A DNA stretch of 64,000 nucleotides, taken from the NCBI RefSeq assembly GCF_002237595.1, contig NZ_CP022529.1, forward strand, positions 5,114,001-5,178,000, read 5' to 3'. Source of the stretch: Labrenzia sp. VG12. GTDB lineage: Bacteria > Pseudomonadota > Alphaproteobacteria > Rhizobiales > Stappiaceae. How positions within the stretch are numbered: the first letter of the stretch is position 1; every line of letters starts with the position of its first letter. The translations under genes and the position numbers were made by a program. The notes below the pieces were generated by a model. That model was not told the DNA's origin. It did not search any database and saw only the letters and a list, made by a program, of their open reading frames with translations. Shown piece by piece: positions 44,922-54,043 of this stretch.

Positions 44922-46031
44922 TCAACTCTTCAGAAGGGCTTGTGCCATCGCCTTTAATACACCTCTATCTGCTGGCGAGACTCGATTGATCAGATCTGTA
45001 AGTTCTCTATCTGTGTCTCGAAATTCAACGCGTTCCCAAATGCCATTGATCAACTGACGCTGACGGCCTTCACCGAGCGTCGCGTAGTGCTCCATGGTCG
45101 TCGCCATGTCTTCATGACCCAGATTTTGGCTGAGAGCCTTCAGTTCCTCAGGTGATTGCGCCCAGGTCAGGCACATGCGGGCTAATGTGGCCCTGATCGA
45201 ATGAGGACGAAAGTAAGGGAGGCCTGCAGCGCAAGTTGCCTTCCTGATGATCTCCCGCACCGGCGCGGCCGTTCTCCAGAATTCCTCCTTATGGTTAGCG
45301 CGGGGGCTACGAACCGCACTGGGTGTTCTTGGAAAGAGCGGATCATCGCCTTCTGCTCCTGAGGTGTGTCTCTCCTCTACCCAGCGCGTCACGATCGCAG
45401 AAATGTCATTTTCTACCGGAAACCATGTCGTTCGCATGGTCTTGGAAAACTTGGTTTTAACTTCCCTGGCATCCTGGAGAACACGGCGTCCTACTACGTC
45501 CACATGCTTGAGACGCAAACTGATAAGGGCACCATCCCGTATGCCGGTGAGGAACAGAAAGGCAATCACTGCTCGGTCCCGCCGGTCCTGCAATGTTGTC
45601 TGAGGCATGGCCGCGAGTGTTGAGACTATGTCCGCTGCCGACGGAACATGTTTTGTTTTCGGTGTGTGGGCGATGGCAGTCAAGCGACGAGGTGGCGTGC
45701 AATAATCACAGAGGTCCCTTTGAAGGGATCTGTAGCCTGATTGTTTGGTCAACCACTCTAGGAAGGTCTTCAGATCGTGGCAGGTCTGCACGATGGTTGG
45801 TGCCGCCAGAGTTCTGTCCCCTGTGGTCTCTCCGTGATCCGTCGCATTCAGTCCCTTTTTGAAGTTTATGATGTCATCTTGCGTCAGTCTGGTGAGCTCC
45901 TTGTCTCCAAGGCTGGTCGCGAACTGCCCGAGGTGCCGCATCCGGGCACTGATTGTTTTGGCGTTCAGTCCCCGGGCCTCTTTCATGTTCGTTTGGTATA
46001 AATAGAGCATCCACGCCGTAGGGCCGTGCAT
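44922..46031 (-). CDS. Tyrosine recombinase / phage-type integrase
   Basis: 369 residues. N-terminal SAM-like core-binding domain (residues 1-110) and C-terminal catalytic domain with Arg165 in TGIRDGAL, His277/Arg280 in RPHSIRATLARM, His306 in LGHEDMA and nucleophile Tyr316 in MEHYATL. All key residues are present, so it may be active. Third gene of a leftward operon after two HTH genes and 1.1 kb from tRNA-Ser(GGA), whose 3' end faces it. Different in type from the P4-like integrase remnant at the other end of the island. Confidence 0.88.
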   Translation of the reverse strand: MHGPTAWMLYLYQTNMKEARGLNAKTISARMRHLGQFATSLGDKELTRLTQDDIINFKKGLNATDHGETTGDRTLAAPTIVQTCHDLKTFLEWLTKQSGYRSLQRDLCDYCTPPRRLTAIAHTPKTKHVPSAADIVSTLAAMPQTTLQDRRDRAVIAFLFLTGIRDGALISLRLKHVDVVGRRVLQDAREVKTKFSKTMRTTWFPVENDISAIVTRWVEERHTSGAEGDDPLFPRTPSAVRSPRANHKEEFWRTAAPVREIIRKATCAAGLPYFRPHSIRATLARMCLTWAQSPEELKALSQNLGHEDMATTMEHYATLGEGRQRQLINGIWERVEFRDTDRELTDLINRVSPADRGVLKAMAQALLKS

Positions 46032-46089
46032 GTAGTCGTCCTCCGATAGTCCTGATCCGATGAATTGCAGCGGGGAGAGGAGAGATTCC

Positions 46090-46545
46090 CTAATCGGGAG
46101 TCTCGGCGCTGCAATTGCGTTTCTGCAGGTCTCTCAATCGGTGCAGATCGCTCTCACGGATAAACTTTGTGGTCCTGCCGCCCGTCTCGGGGCATTGGAT
46201 GGAGACAAGCGTTCGGAACTTGCCTCGCTGCTCGACTGTGAAGGGTTCGATGAGAAAGGAATGTTTTTGCTTGCAGCAGACGCAGTAGATTTCCTCAAAG
46301 GTGCAGGGCACCTTGGCTTCCTTGCGTCTCCGGGCATGGAATTCATTCAGATCCTGCCCGAGAAAGAGGGTTTTCTGAGCCTCAATGGCTTTCAATCCGT
46401 AGCGCATCCAGTTCCGGACGGTCTGCCTGGAAACCAGATAGAGTGCAATCACGTCTTCGATTGAATAGAGCCAGTGGGCACGCGCCAGACGCGCGCTCTT
46501 GAGGGTCTGCCGCTTTGCCGGTTTTTCTGTCGCGGGAGCCCTCAT
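46090..46545 (-). CDS. HTH protein with Cys-rich zinc-finger-like segment
   Basis: 151 residues. A helix-turn-helix of the HTH_17/MerR-like type lies at about residues 27-50 (YSIEDVIALYLVSRQTVRNW), and a Cys/His cluster CVCCKQKH at about 88-95 may bind zinc. No catalytic domain is seen. Start ATG 46545 overlaps the stop of the upstream AlpA-like gene. Downstream (leftward) is the integrase, suggesting a role as recombination directionality factor or regulator of the element. Exact function unknown. Confidence 0.6.
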   Translation of the reverse strand: MRAPATEKPAKRQTLKSARLARAHWLYSIEDVIALYLVSRQTVRNWMRYGLKAIEAQKTLFLGQDLNEFHARRRKEAKVPCTFEEIYCVCCKQKHSFLIEPFTVEQRGKFRTLVSIQCPETGGRTTKFIRESDLHRLRDLQKRNCSAETPD

Positions 46546-46904
46546 GAGGTCACACCCCGCAGCTTCAGGCAGTACCGTTCAATTTCTTCTCGACACCAAC
46601 GGGTCGTTCCGGGGGAGAGTTCATGACCCTTTGGGAACTCCGGATTGTTTCTGTTCCACCGCCAAATGGTGGGCACACTCACGGCAAAAAAGGCGGCAAC
46701 GTCGCCGACTGTCATCCAGGGAGAAAGGACTTCAGCCTTCTTCGAGCCGCGTCTCTGGGTCGCGCCGGACTGCTTTGATTTTTCCTTTGCGTGAGCAAAA
46801 GCCGGAGGGATTGCACACGAAGCATTGGGCTTCTTTTCGGATGGCACCTCCGAAGTAGAAGGATCAATTGTCGGAAAGAGATCAGTCTGCCGTGCTGCGC
46901 ACAT
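46542..46904 (-). CDS. AlpA/excisionase-like HTH protein
   Basis: 120 residues; the first 60 are low-complexity and charged. The C-terminal half has MTVGDVAAFFAVSVPTIWRW (about residues 64-83), NPEFPKGHELSPGTTRW and a final helix, the pattern of AlpA/DNA-binding excisionase family proteins that steer integrase toward excision. First gene of the leftward operon with the second HTH gene and the integrase. Confidence 0.72.
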   Translation of the reverse strand: MCAARQTDLFPTIDPSTSEVPSEKKPNASCAIPPAFAHAKEKSKQSGATQRRGSKKAEVLSPWMTVGDVAAFFAVSVPTIWRWNRNNPEFPKGHELSPGTTRWCREEIERYCLKLRGVTS

Positions 46905-47065
46905 GCAAGCCTCCTAAGTCGCGCTCGGGAAAACGAGCGGTTTCGGTTGGCGAGCACGTCCTGCGCAAGCTGGTGATGAACCCGGATGACATGAAAGAGC
47001 CGGGTTACATATTGGGTAGGCTCTGTTGCGATGTCGTGCAAGAGCTTGAGGCGAAAAAGTCCTGA
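46868..47065 (+). CDS. Possible small protein, divergent from the AlpA-like gene
   Basis: A 65-residue frame, of which the C-terminal 40 residues (VLRKLVMNPDDMKEPGYILG onward) look protein-like, with helical, acidic and basic balance. It overlaps the start of the AlpA-like gene by 37 bp on the other strand, so the real start may be further right. No family recognised. Kept at low confidence. Confidence 0.3.
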   Translation: MSERDQSAVLRTCKPPKSRSGKRAVSVGEHVLRKLVMNPDDMKEPGYILGRLCCDVVQELEAKKS

Positions 47066-47164
47066 TTGAACGTCAGGGCTGTGAATAAACCTATCGACTG
47101 ATGGGCTGAATGATGGTCTGCAAAATCAGACCGGTCATAGTCGATTTAAAATCAAAAGCTTATC

Positions 47165-47262
<98 letters not shown>

Positions 47263-47293
47263 GTTCAAAGCGTCATCCGCTTGAGTGGGGCGC

Positions 47294-47321
47294 AATATAC
47301 CCATGAACCGGACAAGCGCAA
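47294..47321 (-). promoter_or_regulatory. Probable promoter of tRNA-Ser
   Basis: On the minus strand TTGCGC (47321-47316), a 16-base spacer and TATATT (47299-47294), about 31 bases before the mature 5' end. The -35 box is a weak match. Confidence 0.4.
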
Positions 47322-47580
47322 GCACCTGAAAGATTTTTTTTTATGTGCCGCCGAAGCTGTGGATTCCGGCACTGATTCAGGCAGATTTGTCAGGCAAAAA
47401 CCATCTGCTCCGTCGAGATCGTTCCGCAAAAGTCACAGGAATGTGTTGCAGATCATATCTTGCGGGGAGAATGAACATTATTACCCTAAAGGAATGCTCA
47501 AGAACCTGCGGCTACCCTTTTAAGGCCAAACTGGAAATGGGCATCTCGTGTATTACGATCACAAGGTTTGAAGTGAAGCG

Positions 47581-47907
47581 ATGTTCAGTGTCTTGAAGTT
47601 TTTATTCCGCCTCCTCGGCTACGGCCTTTTGGCCGTTGCAATCATTGCCGGCATTTCCGATGCAAGTTCTTCCATTGCCCTCTCCCAGTTTCATCTGGCG
47701 CCGCTCGGACAGGTCTGGTTCGACGTGTCGCCCGAAACCCTCGCGCTCGCCCAGGAGACCCTGCGGCAATACGTCGACCCGGCTCTTTGGACCCCCGAAC
47801 TTAGAACCGATCTGACCTGGCCGGTCTGGGCGGTATTTGCTCCTGTTGGCCTGGTCCTGCTGTTTGTCGGCTCCAAACGCCGCCGGCAGCGTGTGCAATA
47901 TGCCTGA
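47581..47907 (+). CDS. Small two-helix membrane protein, hypothetical
   Basis: 108 residues with hydrophobic helices at about 8-25 (LFRLLGYGLLAVAIIAGI) and 80-98 (WPVWAVFAPVGLVLLFVG) and a basic C-terminus (SKRRRQRVQ). The intervening segment (about 50 residues) would lie in the periplasm if both ends are cytoplasmic. No enzyme motif. ATG 47581 has GAAG-rich sequence in front. The 319 bp between the tRNA and this gene show no other gene. Function unknown. Confidence 0.7.
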   Translation: MFSVLKFLFRLLGYGLLAVAIIAGISDASSSIALSQFHLAPLGQVWFDVSPETLALAQETLRQYVDPALWTPELRTDLTWPVWAVFAPVGLVLLFVGSKRRRQRVQYA

Positions 47908-48079
47908 TGCGCTGGTCCCGATCCTGCCCGCTATTTCCGGTGTCTCACATTCGCACACCGGTGCGTGAAGGGTCTTGGAAAGACCGGTCGGCTGCGCCAC
48001 ATTAAGGTCAGTCATTATCAGCCAACCTGGCCGCCTTTGGTTGTCCGAAGGCGGTCATGTCTGTGCAAGGAGACCTGCC

Positions 48080-48745
48080 ATGTCATTCATGACCATGCTG
48101 ACAAAGAAATTCTCGCTGCCTGAAAAAGCCGACGCGCTTCCGGGCAGGAGTGAGGCGATCCGTCCGGCGGAGCCACATTTTGTCAATGGCCGGCCGTTGG
48201 AAGGGCCTTATCCGGACGGTTTGAAAAGCGTTCTCGTCGGCATGGGCTGTTTCTGGGGCGCTGAACGACTATTCTGGCAGTTGCCGGGCGTCTATGTCAC
48301 GGCCGTCGGCTATGCCGGCGGGCACACGCCCAATCCGACCTATCACGAGACCTGTACGGGCCGCACAGGCCACACCGAGGCGGTCCTTGTGGTCTACGAT
48401 CCGGAAGAAGTGTCTCTGGCGGACATCTTCAAGGTGTTCTGGGAAAATCACGATCCGACCCAGGGCATGCGCCAGGGCAACGACACGGGCACGCAGTACC
48501 GGTCCGCGATCTATGCCGGTTCGGACGAGGATCTGGCACTGGCGGAACAGTCGAAGACTGCCTACCAGGAAGCTCTGAAAGCAGGCGGCGTCATGTCCAC
48601 GATCACCACGGAGATCCGCAAGCTGGATGACTTCTACTTCGCCGAGGATTATCACCAGCAGTATCTGGCCAAAAATCCGGCCGGATATTGCGGCATCGGC
48701 GGCACAGGCGTTGCCTGTCCGGTTGGTCTTGGTCAAGGCAGCTGA
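48080..48745 (+). CDS. msrA: Peptide methionine sulfoxide reductase A
   Basis: 221 residues from ATG 48080 (GGAGA RBS; an open frame to 47975 is not needed). The catalytic Cys57 is in GMGCFWGAER, with VGYAGGHTPNPTYHE and ENHDPTQGMRQGNDTGTQYR following. The C-terminal CGIGGTGVACPVG carries the resolving Cys pair region. It repairs oxidised methionine using thioredoxin. A 37-residue N-terminal extension without a signal peptide is typical for alphaproteobacterial forms. Ends before a strong terminator. Confidence 0.95.
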   Translation: MSFMTMLTKKFSLPEKADALPGRSEAIRPAEPHFVNGRPLEGPYPDGLKSVLVGMGCFWGAERLFWQLPGVYVTAVGYAGGHTPNPTYHETCTGRTGHTEAVLVVYDPEEVSLADIFKVFWENHDPTQGMRQGNDTGTQYRSAIYAGSDEDLALAEQSKTAYQEALKAGGVMSTITTEIRKLDDFYFAEDYHQQYLAKNPAGYCGIGGTGVACPVGLGQGS

Positions 48746-48789
48746 AAAGGCTCGGGCCAACTGCATCTTCCGCTGCGCCAAGCGCGCCA

Positions 48790-48828
48790 GAAAAGAACCT
48801 CCGGCAAGGAATGCCGGAGGTTCTTTTC
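48790..48828. terminator. Strong bidirectional-type intrinsic terminator after msrA
   Basis: A 17-bp perfect stem (GAAAAGAACCTCCGGCA and its complement) with a short loop AGGAA. T-rich sequence follows on the plus strand and A-rich pairs stand at its base. Confidence 0.85.
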
Positions 48829-48926
48829 TTTTCCAATTCCGGCGCCCTCCAGCGTTACTTCAAGCTTTATTAAATCTGCCCTGCAATCCTTAACCACAAT
48901 ACGCATCCGCGTTTGGGAGTGATTCG

Positions 48927-49250
48927 GTGTTCGGCAGGGCAAGCCTTTTTGCCACGACCTATTTCCTGGCTTGCAGCCTTCTGGTCTCGCTGGCGACGGT
49001 GATGCCGTCCGGCAGCGGCCCGCTGGCGGTCTTTGCCAGTCCCTGGGGCGCGTCAGCGCTGGAAGTCATCGCAAGAGCCGAAGGCCGGATCGTTCACGTG
49101 GGCAACACGCGCTGGGTCGCCGTCACGGATCAGACGGACCCGGAACTTGTTGCCAGGCTGTACCGGTCCGGAGCCGGTTTTGTCGCGTCAACCGTGGTTG
49201 CAAAAGCCTGCGCAAGCTGGATCGGGACGCCAATGGAGAGAGATTTATGA
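48927..49250 (+). CDS. Small membrane-anchored hypothetical protein upstream of a chemoreceptor
   Basis: 107 residues from GTG 48927. One N-terminal hydrophobic helix (about residues 7-26, signal anchor or signal peptide) and an exported 80-residue part with EVIARAEGRIVHVGNTRWVAV and repeated small residues. Stop overlaps the chemoreceptor start (ATGA, 49247), so the two are translationally coupled and probably work together. No family recognised. Confidence 0.65.
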   Translation: MFGRASLFATTYFLACSLLVSLATVMPSGSGPLAVFASPWGASALEVIARAEGRIVHVGNTRWVAVTDQTDPELVARLYRSGAGFVASTVVAKACASWIGTPMERDL

Positions 49251-50734
49251 GTGAAGCAGTTGAGCAAGGAGCTGGCCTGGAAGCGTTCCGGGAGCGGTTT
49301 GCAAAAGGGGTGGTGCATTTCACCTGGTTCAACGTTTTCCTGGTCATGGCAACCGCCTTCTGGGTCGGGCACGTCTCGCTTGTCGCAGTGTGCGGCGCGG
49401 CGCTGTTGCTTGGCGCTGCAGCTACCGCCACCTGGATGAAGTTCGGCGCAGGTCTGGAGACGCGACTGGCGACCGCGATGTCGCTTGCCGGTCTCGTGGC
49501 CCTGTTCGTTGCAGCCTTGGCCGTGCCTGAGGGACAGGTCGGATACCAGCTCGACGGCCACATGTACTTCTTTGCGGTGCTGGCCATCCTGGCCGGGTGG
49601 GTCGATTGGCGTGCGCTGGTTGCCTATGCGGCGGTTGTCGCCGTGCATCACCTTGTCCTGAATTTCACCTTGCCCTGGGCCGTCTTTCCGGACGGCGCGG
49701 ATTTCAGCCGCGTTGTTTTCCACGCGGTGATCGTGATCGCGGAAGTGGCGGCGCTCTGGTGGGTGACGACCAGTCTGGAGCAGGCATTCGTTGCATCTGA
49801 CAACGCCCGGCACGAAGCGGAAAGCGCGCGTCAGGAGGCCATGCAGCTGCAGGCCCAGACAGCCGAGCACGACCAGCTGGAGCAGGACAAGCAGCAGGCT
49901 GTCAACGATCGTATTGCCACCTTCCAGGCCGAAATTTCCAGCAAGCTGGACAGTGTCGGCCTGAAAGTGCGCGAAATGCGTGGGGCGGCCGAGGAACTGG
50001 GCGCTGTTGCCCAGGACACGACGGGACAGGCGGCCTCGGTCTCGGACGCGTCCGAAACGGCGTCATCGAACGTGCAGATGGTGGCGTCTGCCGCCGAGGA
50101 ACTGTCCTCGTCCATCTCGGAAATTTCGCGCCAGGTGGAACAGACCACGGGTATCGTCGATCAGGCAACCGCCAACGCCCAGACCTCCAATCAGAAGGTT
50201 GCGGGACTGGCGGAAGCCGCCAACCGCATCGGTGAGGTGGTGACCCTCATTCAGGCAATCGCCGAACAGACCAATCTGCTGGCGTTGAATGCGACCATCG
50301 AAGCGGCCCGTGCCGGTGAGGCCGGCAAGGGGTTTGCTGTGGTTGCGGCCGAAGTCAAGGAGCTGGCGACGCAGACCTCCAAGGCGACGGAAGAAATCGG
50401 GTCCCAGATCTCCGCGATCCAGGCGGAAACCAAGGGGGCTGTGGAATCCATCGGCGCGATTGCCGCCATCATGGACGAGGTCAACAGCTATACGGCGGCC
50501 ATTGCCGCGGCTGTCGACGAGCAGGGCTCCGCCACCCAGGAAATTTCGCGCAATGTCGCTGAAGCGGCCAACGGGACAGGGCGGGTCGCGGCCAATATCG
50601 GCGGTGTCCGGGAATCCGTTGAACGCACCAACCGTTCTGTCGAAGGCATGAGCGGGGCCTCGCAAATGCTGGAAAGCGAGGCGGAGGAAATGCGCCGGGC
50701 CATCGACACGTTCCTGAAGGATGTCGCTGCCTGA
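49247..50734 (+). CDS. Methyl-accepting chemotaxis protein
   Basis: 495 residues from ATG 49247 (GGAGAGAGA upstream). Residues 20-190 hold about six hydrophobic helices with no large periplasmic sensor, so the membrane domain itself may sense. A coiled coil (about 190-235) leads to the MCP signalling domain with the highly conserved hairpin tip IAEQTNLLALNATIEAARAG and GKGFAVVAAEVKELA. Signals to CheA/CheW, which are not in the window. Ligand unknown. Followed by a terminator. Confidence 0.92.
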   Translation: MSEAVEQGAGLEAFRERFAKGVVHFTWFNVFLVMATAFWVGHVSLVAVCGAALLLGAAATATWMKFGAGLETRLATAMSLAGLVALFVAALAVPEGQVGYQLDGHMYFFAVLAILAGWVDWRALVAYAAVVAVHHLVLNFTLPWAVFPDGADFSRVVFHAVIVIAEVAALWWVTTSLEQAFVASDNARHEAESARQEAMQLQAQTAEHDQLEQDKQQAVNDRIATFQAEISSKLDSVGLKVREMRGAAEELGAVAQDTTGQAASVSDASETASSNVQMVASAAEELSSSISEISRQVEQTTGIVDQATANAQTSNQKVAGLAEAANRIGEVVTLIQAIAEQTNLLALNATIEAARAGEAGKGFAVVAAEVKELATQTSKATEEIGSQISAIQAETKGAVESIGAIAAIMDEVNSYTAAIAAAVDEQGSATQEISRNVAEAANGTGRVAANIGGVRESVERTNRSVEGMSGASQMLESEAEEMRRAIDTFLKDVAA

Positions 50735-50752
50735 CACCTCTCTGGATCCGAA

Positions 50753-50792
50753 GCGAAAGACCGGCCGGATGCGGCCGGTCTTTTCGTTTTTT
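50753..50792 (+). terminator. Intrinsic terminator after the chemoreceptor gene
   Basis: A 12-bp stem (GAAAGACCGGCC / GGCCGGTCTTTTC) followed by CGTTTTTT. Confidence 0.85.
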
Positions 50793-50885
50793 GCAACCGG
50801 ATTCGACAGCGGACTTGACCGGATGTCGCATGAATGCCATGAGCCGCTCCTTACAAGCCACATGAACCGGTGATCTTGGCGCATC

Positions 50886-52790
50886 ATGGTGCACAATGAC
50901 CCCCGTTCTGGACCTGAAGACCTGCCGAGCCCGATGTCTGAGCGCGCCCTAAAGCCCGGATCGATCCTGTTGCTGGACCTTTTGAAGCAGCGCTCCGCGT
51001 TGCTGTTTGAACGCCCGCGCGAGATCGTCACCTGTACGCGGCTGGACGAGGTCACCTCGTGTCTCGCCCGTCTGGATAAGGCCCAGGAGAAGGGGCTGTT
51101 TGCAGCAGGATATCTTGCCTACGAACTGGGCTTCGCCTTTGAGGAAAAGCTGCGTTGCCGGTACGAGGACAAGGGCGAGCCACTTCTCTGGTTCGGTCTT
51201 TATGATGCCCCGGAAGAACTGGACCTGAGCACAGCACGGCACCTGCTGGCGGAGAGCGCGGACGGATCTCCGGCGTCGACCGGCGCCCCGCAATTCGACA
51301 TGGACCGTGCCGCCTATGGTAAGGCCTTTGCCGCAGTCCAGGAGCATCTGGCAAAGGGTGACATCTACCAGGTCAATCTGACCATGCGCGCGGGTTTTGC
51401 GCACCAGGGCGCGCCGGAACAGCTGTTTCTCGACCTGATGCGCCGGCAACCGGTCGAGTTTGCCGCCTATTTGTGTTTGCCGGGCCGCACCGTGCTGTCG
51501 CTGTCCCCGGAGCTCTTCCTGGAGCGGGAAGGCACGTTGCTGCGCACCCGCCCGATGAAAGGAACGGCGCCCCGCGGGCGGTACACATCGGAAGACGGTC
51601 GCATTGCGCGAGACCTTGCCGAGGACCCGAAACAGCGCGCCGAAAACACCATGATCGTCGACCTGATGCGCAATGACCTGTCGCGCATTGCAAAGACCGG
51701 GACGGTCCGGGTGAGGCAGCTTTGCGAGGTTGAGCGCTACCAGAGCCTGCATCAGATGACCTCGACCATCGAGGCCGAGCTTCCGGCCGGCACAGGCTTT
51801 TCTTCCGTGATCGAAAATCTCTTCCCGTGTGGTTCGATCACCGGCGCACCGAAACTGAGTGCCATGCAGATCGCCCACGAGCTGGAGACGGGACCCCGGG
51901 GCGTCTACACCGGCTCGATCGGTTATCTGGCACCAGGAGGTGACTTCCGCCTGAATGTTGCCATCCGAACGCTGGTGCTGCGCCAGAACGGCATGGGGGA
52001 AGCGGGTGCCGGCTCCGGTGTTGTCTTCGACAGTGGCGCTGCGCCCGAATATGACGAATGCGCGTTGAAACTCAAATTCCTGTCTGAAAACGTGCCGGAC
52101 TTCGAACTGATCGAGACACTCGCCTTCGATCCGGCAGAAGGGTTTCTGCTGCTGGAGCGGCATTTGCAGCGCTTGCAGCAATCGGCGATCTATTTCGGAT
52201 TTGCGTTTCAGGAGCAGGTTATCCGGTCGGCATTGGAAACGGCGGCCGCCAAATACATTGGCGCGCAGCGCGTCCGGTTGCTGTTGAATGCAGACGGTGA
52301 GGTGTCGCTCACCGCAACGGATCTGACACCCGTCGACGGCGCAACGGTGTTCAATCTTGCGCTGGCATCGGAGAGAACCCATTCCGGCAACCGGTTCCTC
52401 TACCACAAGACCACCAACAGGGCCTTCTACGACGACACCCGCAGCCGCTACCAGGCGGAGACCGGTTGCCAGGAAGTGTTGTTTGAAAACGAAAACGGCT
52501 ACCTGACCGAAGGCAGCTACATGACGCTCTTCTTGCGGAAAAACGGAAAGCTGCTGACACCGGCCTTGAAACATGGACTGTTGCCGGGAACCTTTCGGGC
52601 TGGTCTTCTGGAATGTGGTCTCGCCTCTGAGGCCGATCTGACCCGGGCCGATCTGGCTTCGGCCGACGAGATCCTGCTTGGCAACTCGGTGCGCGGCCTT
52701 GTGCGGGCAAGGGTTCTGTCGCAACAAGGGGCAGTCCCGGTACCGGAGCCCGTGGTGACTGGCCTGACGGTCGAGCGACAGGCCGTCTAG
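50886..52790 (+). CDS. pabB: Aminodeoxychorismate synthase I / aminodeoxychorismate lyase fusion
   Basis: 634 residues from ATG 50886 (the Met at residue 17 is another option). Residues about 120-395 form the chorismate-binding PabB domain: GDIYQVNLTMR, RPMKGTAPRG, MIVDLMRNDLSRI, FPCGSITGAPK and GVVFDSGAAPEYDECALK. Residues about 405-620 form a class IV aminotransferase-like PabC domain with GYLTEGSYMTLFL and LLPGTFRAGLLE. The fusion makes p-aminobenzoate for folate in two steps. PabA (amidotransferase) is not seen here. The N-terminus is a little long. Confidence 0.9.
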   Translation: MVHNDPRSGPEDLPSPMSERALKPGSILLLDLLKQRSALLFERPREIVTCTRLDEVTSCLARLDKAQEKGLFAAGYLAYELGFAFEEKLRCRYEDKGEPLLWFGLYDAPEELDLSTARHLLAESADGSPASTGAPQFDMDRAAYGKAFAAVQEHLAKGDIYQVNLTMRAGFAHQGAPEQLFLDLMRRQPVEFAAYLCLPGRTVLSLSPELFLEREGTLLRTRPMKGTAPRGRYTSEDGRIARDLAEDPKQRAENTMIVDLMRNDLSRIAKTGTVRVRQLCEVERYQSLHQMTSTIEAELPAGTGFSSVIENLFPCGSITGAPKLSAMQIAHELETGPRGVYTGSIGYLAPGGDFRLNVAIRTLVLRQNGMGEAGAGSGVVFDSGAAPEYDECALKLKFLSENVPDFELIETLAFDPAEGFLLLERHLQRLQQSAIYFGFAFQEQVIRSALETAAAKYIGAQRVRLLLNADGEVSLTATDLTPVDGATVFNLALASERTHSGNRFLYHKTTNRAFYDDTRSRYQAETGCQEVLFENENGYLTEGSYMTLFLRKNGKLLTPALKHGLLPGTFRAGLLECGLASEADLTRADLASADEILLGNSVRGLVRARVLSQQGAVPVPEPVVTGLTVERQAV

Positions 52791-52852
52791 GCCGGATTGC
52801 GACACGCCCGATTCGCGCATTTTTGCGGCATCGCAACTTGGCCTTGCTGAAT

Positions 52853-52882
52853 GTTCTACATTGATCTACCAATATGTAGAAC
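52853..52882. promoter_or_regulatory. Inverted repeat upstream of the ATPase gene
   Basis: Perfect 9-bp arms GTTCTACAT and ATGTAGAAC with a 12-base spacer holding a third related TCTAC. The motif TTCTAC repeats again just after it. Ends 20 bp before ATG 52903, a position where a bound regulator would block transcription or translation. Confidence 0.5.
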
Positions 52883-52902
52883 TTCTACAGAGGCGTCGAA
52901 TC

Positions 52903-54021
52903 ATGTCGAGCTCTCCCTGGCACTTTCCGCGCACCGAGTTTGCGGAACGGGTGATGCAATCATTCACGACGGGCGGGTCGACAGCGTTGACGCTGTTTGC
53001 ACCGCGTCGGACCGGAAAGACCCAGTTCCTGATCCACGATCTGGCGCCCGCGGCGGAAGCGCTCAAATGCACCGTTGTCTATGCCAGTTTCTGGCAGACG
53101 GCGGATACGCCTGTCGACACGCTGCTGCATGCCATCGACGGGGCGATGGAAAAACCGGGTTTCTGGCAACGGGCCCAGTCGGCCCTGACCGGCATGAAAC
53201 CCAAGATCCGGATCGCACCGATGGGCATTGGCGGTGAGGTTGACCTGTCCGGAACACCGAAAGCGGTGTCTCAGAAGGATCCGTTATTGATGCTGGATGA
53301 CAGGATCGGTCAATTGCCGGCAACGGCAAAGGCACCGGTTCTGTTCATGCTGGACGAGGTCCAGGGGCTTGCTGCACCGGAGCATGGTGCATTTGTCGCC
53401 GCCTTGCGGACCTGTCTCGACAAGCGCCGCGACACCGTGCGCACGATTTTCACCGGCTCCAGTGTGGACGGTCTGCGGGCGATGTTCTCCAACCGGCAGG
53501 CGCCCTTCTTTCACTTCGGCAGCAATATAGAACTGCCGCCACTCGGCGAGGATTTCGTGCGCCACATGCTGAAAGCCCACAAGACGGCCACAAGCCGCGA
53601 TGTGGATTTCGACGGGGCCATGGCCTTCTTCCTGCAGGTCGACCGGTCGCCCTACATGATGCGCAACGTGCTGGAGCGGATGGCGCTCAATCCGGATTAC
53701 GATTTCGATACCGCCGCCAGACGGATCCGCGAGGAGCTTGCCGAGCGGCAGGGCTTCCCGGCGCTCTGGTCGGATCTGAATGCACTTGCGCAGGCCGTGC
53801 TTGTGGAGATTGTGAAGGGTGAAACGGCCCTGACATCCAACGCGGCCCGCAAGCGGCTGGGGCAGGCCACCGGCGAGGAGAGCGTTGCTCCCGGCAGGGT
53901 CTCGGGTGCCACGCGGACGCTTCGCCGCAAACACATCATTCACAAGATCGACGGCAACTGGGTTCTGCAGGATGCGGATTTCGGCCGGTATATTGAGACA
54001 TTGATCAGCGGAACAGACTGA
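52903..54021 (+). CDS. AAA/STAND-like ATPase
   Basis: About 372 residues from ATG 52903 (MSSSPWHFPRTEFAERV); the frame opens at TTG 52861 inside the inverted repeat. P-loop-like LFAPRRTGKTQFL near residue 33, Walker B VLFMLDEVQGLA near 160, sensor segment TIFTGSSVDGLRAM, then a winged-helix-like C-terminus (about 290-370, NAARKRLGQATGEE to GNWVLQDADF). The layout resembles ATP-dependent regulators of the COG1672/STAND type, which need not be enzymes on their own. Stands alone; function unknown. Confidence 0.68.
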   Translation: MSSSPWHFPRTEFAERVMQSFTTGGSTALTLFAPRRTGKTQFLIHDLAPAAEALKCTVVYASFWQTADTPVDTLLHAIDGAMEKPGFWQRAQSALTGMKPKIRIAPMGIGGEVDLSGTPKAVSQKDPLLMLDDRIGQLPATAKAPVLFMLDEVQGLAAPEHGAFVAALRTCLDKRRDTVRTIFTGSSVDGLRAMFSNRQAPFFHFGSNIELPPLGEDFVRHMLKAHKTATSRDVDFDGAMAFFLQVDRSPYMMRNVLERMALNPDYDFDTAARRIREELAERQGFPALWSDLNALAQAVLVEIVKGETALTSNAARKRLGQATGEESVAPGRVSGATRTLRRKHIIHKIDGNWVLQDADFGRYIETLISGTD

Positions 54022-54043
54022 GTCGATCTAACCGGGAAGTGCT

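Noticed and set aside
50949..52820. 623-codon open frame antisense to the PabB-PabC fusion
   Set aside because: Codon-bias shadow. The plus-strand gene has all family motifs.
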